From Candidatus Gastranaerophilales bacterium (GTDB taxonomy: Bacteria > Cyanobacteriota > Vampirovibrionia > Gastranaerophilales > Gastranaerophilaceae), in NCBI GenBank assembly GCA_944323215.1, contig CALURS010000004.1:1-35361 (forward strand): 35,361 bases of DNA, written 5' to 3'. Below the pieces are notes generated by a model. That model was not told the origin of the DNA. It saw only the letters and a program-made list of their open reading frames with translations, and ran no database searches. Shown here piece by piece: positions 6,952-14,822 of the stretch (positions are counted from its first letter, which is position 1; each line of letters starts with the position of its first letter). Made by a program: the position numbers and the translations under genes.

Positions 6952-7923
6952 ATGAGTGAAAAATTACATCTTAAGAGCAAATTTAATATAAAAAAGCAAA
7001 TTATGATATTTTTATCAATAATAGCAATTATAATAATAAGTTTTATAGCGTATGAAATGTCAAAATATCAAACAACTGATGACGCTTACGTAGAAACCAC
7101 TACAGTCTCCGTAGCTCCAAAAGTTTCAGGAGAAATAGTTGAAGTTTTTGTAGAAGATAATAAACCTGTAAAAATGGGGCAAGTTGTTGCAAGAATTGAT
7201 AAACGTGACTATATTGTGGCTTATGACAAGGCAAAAGCGATGTATGAAAAGGCGTTATTAAATCAAACAAATGCCAAAGCATCGTTAGAAGCTGTTAATT
7301 CAGAGATAAATTTAGCAAAGACTGATGTAGAACGATACACAAAGTTATATAACGCAGGAGCTGTATCGAAACAAACTTTAGATAATGCTCAAACAAAACT
7401 TGATTCATTGGAAGCAAAACTTACGAATGCAGAGCAGTCATTATTTTCAAATGATAATTCCAACGTAGCGGATGCAGAACTTGCGGCACTGAAAGCCCAA
7501 ATGGAACAAGCAGCACTTGCATTAGAATATACGGATATACTTGCGCCACAAGATGGTACAGTTGCAAACAGAAAAGTTGAGAAAGGCATGCTTGTACAAC
7601 CGGGGACACCATTATTTACACTTGTTCCTGATGATTTATGGATTGTAGCGAATTACAAAGAAACACAAATTGAGGGAATGGTTAAAGACATGCCTGTAGA
7701 AATAAAAATTGATGCATTTCCTAAAAAAGTTTTCAAAGGAAAAATCGATACAATCCAAAAAAGCAGCGGAGCCAAAGCAAGTTTATTTCCGCCTGAAAAC
7801 GCTGTAGGTTCCTTTGTAAAAATTGTACAAAGAGTTCCGGTAAAAATAGTTTTTGACGAAGACGTGAGCGATTATCCCTTACTTCCCGGATTATCTGTTG
7901 TTACAAAAATTAAAACTAAATAA
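6952..7923 (+). CDS. EmrA/HlyD-type membrane fusion (periplasmic adaptor) protein
   Basis: This adaptor links an inner-membrane exporter to a TolC-type channel. It has a short cytoplasmic N-terminus and one membrane anchor (about residues 16-36, IMIFLSIIAIIIISFIAYEM). A first half lipoyl-like motif follows (TTDDAYVETTTVSVAPKVSG...VEDNKPVKMGQVVARID, about 43-85), then a coiled-coil hairpin (about 90-185), and the second lipoyl half with the beta-barrel (ILAPQDGTVANRKVEKGMLVQPGTPLFTLV). The TDDAYV start is characteristic of the EmrA/VceA class that pairs with MFS pumps of the EmrB type. Length (323) is at the short end. AGAGGAAAC precedes ATG. No EmrB-like or ABC pump gene follows; transcription ends at a strong terminator. 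Confidence 0.92.
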   Translation: MSEKLHLKSKFNIKKQIMIFLSIIAIIIISFIAYEMSKYQTTDDAYVETTTVSVAPKVSGEIVEVFVEDNKPVKMGQVVARIDKRDYIVAYDKAKAMYEKALLNQTNAKASLEAVNSEINLAKTDVERYTKLYNAGAVSKQTLDNAQTKLDSLEAKLTNAEQSLFSNDNSNVADAELAALKAQMEQAALALEYTDILAPQDGTVANRKVEKGMLVQPGTPLFTLVPDDLWIVANYKETQIEGMVKDMPVEIKIDAFPKKVFKGKIDTIQKSSGAKASLFPPENAVGSFVKIVQRVPVKIVFDEDVSDYPLLPGLSVVTKIKTK

Positions 7924-7990
7924 AGCTAGTAATTCTCACATTCCTATAAATTTACTCTGCAAAACATCTTAATTTCGAGCCAACGAAATT

Positions 7991-8014
7991 CCCCGAGAGA
8001 CAAACCTCTCGGGG
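7991..8014. terminator. Bidirectional-type intrinsic terminator between emrA and the STAS-like gene
   Basis: A 9-bp GC-rich stem (CCCCGAGAG, 7991-7999, with 8006-8014) and a 6-base loop, followed on the plus strand by TTATTTTTATT. It closes the marR-emrA operon and faces the end of the convergent gene at 8035. Confidence 0.9.
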
Positions 8015-8034
8015 TTATTTTTATTGTTTTGCTA

Positions 8035-8343
8035 TTACGCCTTTTTAAGGCCTCTTGTGTTATTTTTAAGTAAATATTTTGAATTTCCCAGATTTAATGC
8101 GGAAGAAAATCTTTCTACTTCCGGCGAAGATACATACCAGTTGATTTTTCCGTTTGGATACTTTACATAATGGTTTGCGGCACACAATGTTGATACTCGC
8201 ATTGCATCCATTACATTTAGAAAAGAGATATCAACACTCATATTTTCACAATTAGATTTTTTAATATGTTTATTGAATGATTCAATAACAGTTTCAGGTT
8301 TAAAATCATCTAATATCATAATCTGTTTGCTATTTTTTGACAT
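8035..8343 (-). CDS. Small soluble protein, possibly STAS-like (102 residues)
   Basis: Not firmly recognised. The protein lacks a signal peptide or membrane segment. The segment NMSVDISFLNVMDAMRVSTLCAANHYVK (about 34-61) has the strand-loop-helix pattern of STAS domains (anti-sigma antagonist or MlaB type), where a buried strand 'hDhs' is followed by a 'hDxxxhxxL' helix; a later strand INWYVSSPEVERFSSALNLG (about 70-89) also fits that fold. The regulated Ser of true anti-anti-sigma factors would be around the Asp-Ala-Met-Arg turn and is not clearly present. AAGGAG lies before ATG. A minus-strand terminator-like hairpin lies in its leader, suggesting attenuation or a separate upstream transcript. 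Confidence 0.6.
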   Translation of the reverse strand: MSKNSKQIMILDDFKPETVIESFNKHIKKSNCENMSVDISFLNVMDAMRVSTLCAANHYVKYPNGKINWYVSSPEVERFSSALNLGNSKYLLKNNTRGLKKA

Positions 8344-8397
8344 TGAATTTCTCCTTCAAGATAGACAACGGAGTATCAATATAAAAACTTTAACAAT

Positions 8398-8426
8398 AAA
8401 AAAAAATCTCCTACAAACAGAGGAGA
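8398..8426 (-). terminator. Minus-strand terminator-like hairpin in the leader of the STAS-like gene
   Basis: Read on the minus strand: TCTCCT (8426-8421), 8-base loop, AGGAGA (8412-8407), then nine T residues. The stem is short but the U-tract is excellent. It lies upstream of the start codon at 8343 and downstream of a possible minus promoter (TTACAA-17-TATAGA, about 8476-8448), so it could be an attenuator or the end of a small RNA. Confidence 0.6.
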
Positions 8427-8547
8427 AAATATTTAAAACATATGTCTATATCAAGGCATGTTAATTTTTGTAAAGATTATTCCCAAGAAACTAAAGTCAT
8501 AAATATTTGTGCCGATAACACTAACAAAAATATATAGAAGGTAGCAA

Positions 8548-11500
8548 ATGGGAGAAATAAAGTCCTTACAAGAAAAAATAAATTTGTGGCTAAGTCAGCA
8601 CCCACAGTATTCAAATTATACGGAAGAAGAAATTCTTTCCATACTTTCTAGTGACTTAAATTATAATTTTACGACTGAAGAATTAGAAGAGTTATCATTG
8701 TTTTTAAAAAACGATAGTGCATATAGCAACATAGAATTAGGGTTAACTCTTGATAAACACGCACAATACAATCAAAATATTGAACAAGAAAAAACACAAC
8801 TGGTAAAAGAAAAATTAAAAGAACGACTTAGCAGCATTAGTCAAAAAACCGATGAAGCAGAAAAATCAAACGGCTGGATAGGAAGTGCTTGGAGTTGGAT
8901 AAAGAATACAACAGGATGGGGTGATAGCTCTGACAAAATAAGAGATCAATTAAAACTTGAAACAGAGATTTTAGAAGTAAAAAATACAAGCATTGCGTTT
9001 GAAACAATAACAGGAGAAAAATACACCGCAGAGAATATAGAGAAATTTTTAAATAATGAACTTCAAACGAAATCAGAAGAAGCATATAATAGCTATATAG
9101 AAGGTCAAGAGATGGCAAGTGACCTTACGGGGGATTTAGTTTCAGGTATAGCTGCAGTCGGAATTTACACATTATCTGTACTGGCAGCACCCGTAAGCGG
9201 CGGTGCATCTATTGCACTTGGGGCTGCACTAGCAACAGCAACAGGTGGCGGAATAAAGTGTTTAGTCAAGGCAAGTGATACAATTAACACTGACAAAAAA
9301 TATGACAGCGCAGGCAAAGACTTTTTAACAGGAGCCTTTTCAGGGCTACTTGCACCAATAACAGCAGGTCTTGGAGGTGCCGCAGGTAAATGTGTTGCAA
9401 AGTCTGTTGGAGTAAATGCTATAAAATCCTTTGGAAAGGATACAACAAGAGCGTTTACAGAAAAAGGGGTTAAGGATATTTTAAAAAATGCTTTAATAAA
9501 CCCTGCAGGCTATGAGTATTCTGGTAAAAACCTCTTTCTAAGGGGCTTGGCAAAAGGGACTGAAATGGGTGTAGACGGAGCATTGAGCGGAAGTATTGAT
9601 TCGGCATTCAGAGCAGAAGTAGAAGGAGAAGATGTTTCTTCTGCATTTCTTTCGGGACTTGCAGGCGGTGCAATACTTTCTCCTGCAATAGGCGGTGGAT
9701 TTAAACTTGCAGGCAAAGGCGGAAGTAAACTTGCAAATTTATTCAATAAAGACTTACCAGATATTCCAACTCCTATTGAACCAAATGACTTTTCTCTTGG
9801 GCTCAAAAAATATGAATTTTCTGACGAAGCTAAAAATATCAAGCCTATAACTCCTAAAAAATTAAAAGAAGAAGATATTTTACTTAACAAAGCAGAATTT
9901 GAGCAAGCAGAACAAAGATTTATTTATTTAGATGATAACAGTAAAGAACTTTTCAAACAAATATTCAAATGCTGTATAGGTAGTGACGGAAAAGTTAACA
10001 CTGAATCACTAGAACTTGCTGAAAAACTTTTATTGAATACGAATGCCTACTGTACAAACAATATAACTCAAACATTTTTTGTTGACGGAGCTATAAATAA
10101 AGATATAGCAGAGGCATTAATAAAATATACAAGCCTGCGTAATGTTCCATCAAGTACTTATACACTTCAAAAATTAATCAGAGCAATCAGCGATAATAAC
10201 AATAAAATTGATTTTGATAGACTCAATAAGATTATTGAACTTCAAAGTAAAAATATCTCAATTAATTATGATACTCTGTCATTAGGAGAATTATGCAAGC
10301 GAAGTGATGGTAGTTGGAATGATGAAACTTACAACATAATCAAAATGTTAGACTATGAAAACAATTACAGCGGAGAGGATATTAAATCTATAGTAGAAAC
10401 TTGTCTGGATAATTCCGGTAATTTTAATAACAAAACTTATAATCATTTACATACACTCTTTAATGAAAATAAAAAAGATATTAGGGGTTATGCTATGCTT
10501 TTAAAAACGTGTAAAGATAGCAGCGGAAATATTTCTCCCGAAAAATATAATTTAGTAAAAGAGCTTTGCGATAATGAATATTTGGATATTGTAAGTATAA
10601 TTGTAAACCTTCCTAATATAAAGTTTGAAGATTTAGCCTTAATAAAAGAAATTAAAGATATGGCTCCTCAATACAAAAATCTAAAGAATACCACATTCAG
10701 ATTACTTTCTTTCGCCAATTCTGATAACAAAATTAACCACGATATTTTAGAGAAAATAGTTAATATGGTAAAAATCAATGAAGATAGCATAAGTGAAATT
10801 GACAATTATCTTATACAGGCTTGCAGAAATGTCAAAAACCCAATTATGATTTGTGAACAAGAAAACATTCTTGACCTTAATGCTATTGATGTATTCCCTA
10901 AAATAAAAGAATTGTCAGATAAATATAATATCCCACCATCTGAAATTTTGAGACTCTGCCAAAATAATAACAGGCAATTTCAGCCAAGTAACTTAGAATA
11001 TTTTGAATTATTTCCAAATATACAGGCAACATACTACAAAGACTTACTATACGCCTGTAAAAATAATGATGGATTAATCTCCAGAAGAAAAGTTGAAAAA
11101 CTTATTGAACTATTAACTAAGTACGATTCAGAGAAAACAGCACTCTTACTAAATATTTCATCAGATATAAATGGGAATTTCAAAAAAGAATTTTTTAATA
11201 AAGCAGAAAAAATTCCATTTGATGTTTTAAGAAATATACAACGAATACGGGATTATATAGCCTTAAATGATGATGACTTGAACTATGTATTTGATGTTGT
11301 ATTAAAAAATAAAAAACACATTCAACAATATACTCAAATTCACGACTCTGTAAACTTATTTTTTGATGATAATAAAAATTTCTCAAGAAGAATATTCAGC
11401 GGTTATATAGACTTATTAAATGAAGTTTTAGATTTAGAAAAAGCTAATAAATTGAAAAAAGGTTATGAATCAACTATTATACAAACTATTTATTCTCCTG

Positions 11501-13983
11501 TAAGCGATAGTTTTGAAACAGAAACCAAAAATATTATGTTCGATTTGTTCTCTAAATATACTAAAAACAATAGTCCCTATAACATAAGCGAGCTGGTTAA
11601 AAGCTGTAAAAACAAAACAACAGGTCTTATTGATAAGGACAAATTAAACTTCGCTCAAAAACTACTTGACAATGACTTGGATCCAATTTCCGCAAGAGAT
11701 ATTTTAGCAAGGGTTGTTGATTACAAAAGTGATAAATTTATAAAACCATATTATGATATGGTAAACGAATTATTAAATATTAATGCCTGTGGCTTTTTAC
11801 CTGAAATAGTTGAATATATAAGAACAACCACACCTAATTTTGCATTCTTAACAACTGATGATGCAAACTACAGAAAAATTTTAGGTGTAATCAAAAATAT
11901 AAAAGAAAATGGTTATTCTGATATACCGCTAGCACTAAGAATGTGTAATGATAAAGATTGGAATTTTAATCAAGATTTATTAAATAAACTTGTTAAATTA
12001 GAAGAAGCAGGCTGTCCGTCAAATGTACAAAGAAACATTTGTATAACAAACCAATTTAAGGAAGAATATCTTGACTTAATGGAACGGGTTAAAGAAAAAA
12101 TGTTTGAAAAACGAAATCTGCTAAAAGCCGGAGTAGTTGATTTAAGCGATGAAGACCTGTACCACTTTATTTATCAAGAACATTTCTATGACATCCAAAA
12201 ATTTATATACAACTTTGACGAAGCAACCTTTGAAGCAGGATTTGCAAATAAGCTGGGCGGACTTGAAGATTTATTGATAGACAGTAAAAATTTGTTTATG
12301 AAATCAGCTAATCTTAGTAATGAACTTCATAAAGTATTTAATCCTGCAAAATATTACAAAGCAACCATAGAAAAATTAACTAATGAAATAAAAGAGCTAA
12401 AACAACAATTTCCTATAGCAAAAGTTCAAGGGAATGAAGCCCTTGATGCTTTAAAGCGTGAAATTAACACCAAGACCGGAGAACTTAGGAAAATTCAGGA
12501 AATCATTTCAATCACAAAATTTGAGCCTAATGATTTGATATCTAAGATAAAAGCATTATCAGGTTTAAAAGAAAATGATTGCCTTGATCTTCTTAAAGTA
12601 ATAAAACCAAACTTGCCAACAGAAAAAGCACTCAAGGAAGCAAAAGCTAATCCTGATATACTAAAAGCTTTTGAAAATAGAGCTGTTTCAAACCAAGATT
12701 TCAAAACTTGGTATTCACTAAATATACTAAAACCTCAAAATGATAAACTCTGGAATGAAGCAATCAATCGAAAAATCTTTGAAAAACTTAATCTTGAATA
12801 TGATGAAGAACTGTCAAAGCGACTAAAGCTTGATGAAAGCCCATTTTTACCAAACGTACTATCTTCAAACGAAGGATTCAAATTAAACTTTAAATCTCTT
12901 GTAGAACTTATAAAATCTAACCCCAATAAATCAATAGTAGATATATTAAACGAACTACCGCAAAATATCTACACAAGAAAACGTTTTAAATCAATGGGAA
13001 TAGATTATGACCGCTGGGTTAATGCCGATAAAAATTCATATAAAACAATAAAAATAGAGCTTGATGCTGAAACGGCAAGAAATGCAGCTATTAAAAACCT
13101 GGAAGCTGATTTAATGGATGATGCTTTTAAAAATATTCCTAAAGAAGAAACAGATAAACTTATAAACACGTTAAATAATCTTGGATATAATTTAAAATCT
13201 GTTTCTGAAATAAACTACGACGCTGAAGGATATCAACACGGTAATATAAATATGATGCGTTTATATAAAGGTGATACACCTATAGAGTTTGACGACTTAG
13301 CACAAATTATTTCAGCTCTTAAAAAAGAAATTAACTCAAACGATTTTTGGACAAAAACCCACAAAGATACAAGAATAAATGATGCCAAAAACACAATCTA
13401 TAACCATATAATGAAACTTAGAGATACTGAAATACAAAATGCAAAAAACTTGAAGAAGAATACAATCTCAACCTTAGAAGTTCACCAAACAGATATGAAC
13501 GACATATCACACGCATTATTTTTAGGCAATCACGGTCATTGTTGTACAGCAGTCGGCACAGGCTGTAACCAATTTTCTGCCCCAACATATATTAAAAACA
13601 AATGTATAACAGCCATTGAAGTGATGGATGGCAACGAATTTGTCGGAAATACAATGTGCTATATAGCAAAAGTAGACGGCAGAACGGCATTAATACTTGA
13701 TAATATTGAAATGAGTGCCAAATATCAAGATAATGACGAAATAAGAGATGCTTTTATGGAATATGCTCGCCAATTCTGCAAAGAAATCGGCAGACCTGAC
13801 ATTCCGATATATGCAGGACCATATAGGCATAAATTCAATATGAACAAATACAAACAACGCTCACACCTGATACAAATTCAAGGTTCAACAGGCGATGACA
13901 ATATCTATATTGACTATAAAACAAGTGCCTATAAGGTCAACAATAAAAGAATGGACACCGTTAAGTTATTCAGGATATCTTAA
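8548..13983 (+). CDS. Giant repeat protein (1811 residues) with Gly/Ala-rich hydrophobic region, helical repeats and a His/Cys-rich C-terminal domain
   Basis: Not recognised as a named protein. No signal peptide. Residues 1-185 are polar and mostly helical. Residues about 190-395 are Gly/Ala-rich and hydrophobic (SGIAAVGIYTLSVLAAPVSG; DGALSGSIDSAF; LSGLAGGAILSPAIGGG), a composition seen before the effector part of polymorphic toxins and other large secreted proteins. Residues about 450-1190 carry degenerate helical repeats marked by L-x-x-x-C-x-x-x-x-G-x-h; three clear copies have Cys 583, 619 and 655 exactly 36 residues apart, with others at 804, 837, 1020 and 1133. Residues about 1240-1640 are helical and charged. 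The last about 165 residues form a different, compact domain with NHGHCCTAVGTGC (1661-1673) and a following strand-helix-strand pattern. GAAGG precedes ATG. The stop overlaps that of convergent lipA. Function is unknown; an effector or toxin role is inference. Confidence 0.88.
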   Translation: MGEIKSLQEKINLWLSQHPQYSNYTEEEILSILSSDLNYNFTTEELEELSLFLKNDSAYSNIELGLTLDKHAQYNQNIEQEKTQLVKEKLKERLSSISQKTDEAEKSNGWIGSAWSWIKNTTGWGDSSDKIRDQLKLETEILEVKNTSIAFETITGEKYTAENIEKFLNNELQTKSEEAYNSYIEGQEMASDLTGDLVSGIAAVGIYTLSVLAAPVSGGASIALGAALATATGGGIKCLVKASDTINTDKKYDSAGKDFLTGAFSGLLAPITAGLGGAAGKCVAKSVGVNAIKSFGKDTTRAFTEKGVKDILKNALINPAGYEYSGKNLFLRGLAKGTEMGVDGALSGSIDSAFRAEVEGEDVSSAFLSGLAGGAILSPAIGGGFKLAGKGGSKLANLFNKDLPDIPTPIEPNDFSLGLKKYEFSDEAKNIKPITPKKLKEEDILLNKAEFEQAEQRFIYLDDNSKELFKQIFKCCIGSDGKVNTESLELAEKLLLNTNAYCTNNITQTFFVDGAINKDIAEALIKYTSLRNVPSSTYTLQKLIRAISDNNNKIDFDRLNKIIELQSKNISINYDTLSLGELCKRSDGSWNDETYNIIKMLDYENNYSGEDIKSIVETCLDNSGNFNNKTYNHLHTLFNENKKDIRGYAMLLKTCKDSSGNISPEKYNLVKELCDNEYLDIVSIIVNLPNIKFEDLALIKEIKDMAPQYKNLKNTTFRLLSFANSDNKINHDILEKIVNMVKINEDSISEIDNYLIQACRNVKNPIMICEQENILDLNAIDVFPKIKELSDKYNIPPSEILRLCQNNNRQFQPSNLEYFELFPNIQATYYKDLLYACKNNDGLISRRKVEKLIELLTKYDSEKTALLLNISSDINGNFKKEFFNKAEKIPFDVLRNIQRIRDYIALNDDDLNYVFDVVLKNKKHIQQYTQIHDSVNLFFDDNKNFSRRIFSGYIDLLNEVLDLEKANKLKKGYESTIIQTIYSPVSDSFETETKNIMFDLFSKYTKNNSPYNISELVKSCKNKTTGLIDKDKLNFAQKLLDNDLDPISARDILARVVDYKSDKFIKPYYDMVNELLNINACGFLPEIVEYIRTTTPNFAFLTTDDANYRKILGVIKNIKENGYSDIPLALRMCNDKDWNFNQDLLNKLVKLEEAGCPSNVQRNICITNQFKEEYLDLMERVKEKMFEKRNLLKAGVVDLSDEDLYHFIYQEHFYDIQKFIYNFDEATFEAGFANKLGGLEDLLIDSKNLFMKSANLSNELHKVFNPAKYYKATIEKLTNEIKELKQQFPIAKVQGNEALDALKREINTKTGELRKIQEIISITKFEPNDLISKIKALSGLKENDCLDLLKVIKPNLPTEKALKEAKANPDILKAFENRAVSNQDFKTWYSLNILKPQNDKLWNEAINRKIFEKLNLEYDEELSKRLKLDESPFLPNVLSSNEGFKLNFKSLVELIKSNPNKSIVDILNELPQNIYTRKRFKSMGIDYDRWVNADKNSYKTIKIELDAETARNAAIKNLEADLMDDAFKNIPKEETDKLINTLNNLGYNLKSVSEINYDAEGYQHGNINMMRLYKGDTPIEFDDLAQIISALKKEINSNDFWTKTHKDTRINDAKNTIYNHIMKLRDTEIQNAKNLKKNTISTLEVHQTDMNDISHALFLGNHGHCCTAVGTGCNQFSAPTYIKNKCITAIEVMDGNEFVGNTMCYIAKVDGRTALILDNIEMSAKYQDNDEIRDAFMEYARQFCKEIGRPDIPIYAGPYRHKFNMNKYKQRSHLIQIQGSTGDDNIYIDYKTSAYKVNNKRMDTVKLFRIS

Positions 13984-14822
13984 TCAAGTATTTCAGCCGC
14001 ACGATAAGAACTCCTCACAAGCGGTCCGATTTGAAAATTTTTAAACCCAATCTCTTTGGCTAAAGTTTTTAAATCTTCAAATTCTTCTAATGAATAAAAT
14101 TTTACGACCTCTAAATGCTCTTTAGATGGCTGAATATACTGACCTATGGTTAAAACATCACACCCAACAGATTTTAAATCTTCAAGAGTTTTTTTAATAT
14201 CGCTAAATCCTTCGCCCAGCCCAACCATTAAGCCGGATTTTGTAATAATATCGCTGTTATCTTTAATATATTTCAAAACTTCTAAAGATATATCATAATT
14301 TCCTTGTGGTCTTGCGGTTTTAAAAAGCCCCTTAACTGTTTCTATATTATGATTAAACACATCAGGCTTAGAATCAATAATAGCAGTAAGCGAATCAATA
14401 TTTCCTTTAAAATCAGGAGTAAGAATTTCAATTTTAACCTCAGGAGTAAGGTTTCTAATCTGCCTAATACATTCAGCAAAATGTCCGGCCCCGCCATCAG
14501 GCAAATCATCTCTTGTAACAGAAGTAATAACAGCCCATTTTAACCCCAAATCTTTTATGGCTTGTGCAACATGCAACGGTTCCTCACTATCTAAAGGTAA
14601 AGGTTTGGCTGTAGAAATATTACAATATCTGCAATTCCTTGTGCAAACATTTCCCATAATAAGAAAAGTTGCGGTATTTTTTTGATAACACTCATTCTTG
14701 TTCGGACAACGTGCATTCTCACAAACTGTATTTAAACATCTGGTTTTCAAAATTTTTCTAACCGTCTTTGTCTTTTCGGTATCTATAATCGGTCGTTTTA
14801 AATAATCAGGAAGTCTTCTCAT
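13980..14822 (-). CDS. lipA: Lipoyl synthase
   Basis: A radical SAM enzyme that inserts two sulfurs into protein-bound octanoyl groups to make lipoyl cofactor. The auxiliary cluster motif C-x4-C-x5-C is seen in CENARCPNKNEC (about 34-45), and the radical SAM motif C-x3-C-x2-C in CTRNCRYC (about 60-67), followed by ITSVTRDDLPDGGAGHF. The C-terminal RSSYRA (about 271-276) supplies the conserved RSSY serine ligand of the auxiliary cluster. Length (280) is normal. The start overlaps the end of lpd by four bases (ATGA), indicating translational coupling. The gene ends head-on with the giant repeat gene, stops overlapping by four bases, with no visible terminator. Assignment is firm. Confidence 0.96.
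   Translation of the reverse strand: MRRLPDYLKRPIIDTEKTKTVRKILKTRCLNTVCENARCPNKNECYQKNTATFLIMGNVCTRNCRYCNISTAKPLPLDSEEPLHVAQAIKDLGLKWAVITSVTRDDLPDGGAGHFAECIRQIRNLTPEVKIEILTPDFKGNIDSLTAIIDSKPDVFNHNIETVKGLFKTARPQGNYDISLEVLKYIKDNSDIITKSGLMVGLGEGFSDIKKTLEDLKSVGCDVLTIGQYIQPSKEHLEVVKFYSLEEFEDLKTLAKEIGFKNFQIGPLVRSSYRAAEILD

Noticed and set aside
9115-9725. Giant protein as a phage tail tape-measure protein
   Set aside because: The Gly/Ala hydrophobic region is suggestive, but there are no phage genes around it and the rest of the protein is a repeat solenoid with a distinct C-terminal domain.
9510-9890. 126-codon minus-strand frame inside the giant gene
   Set aside because: It is the Ser/Pro/Leu-rich shadow of the Gly/Ala-rich coding region, without a start signal.
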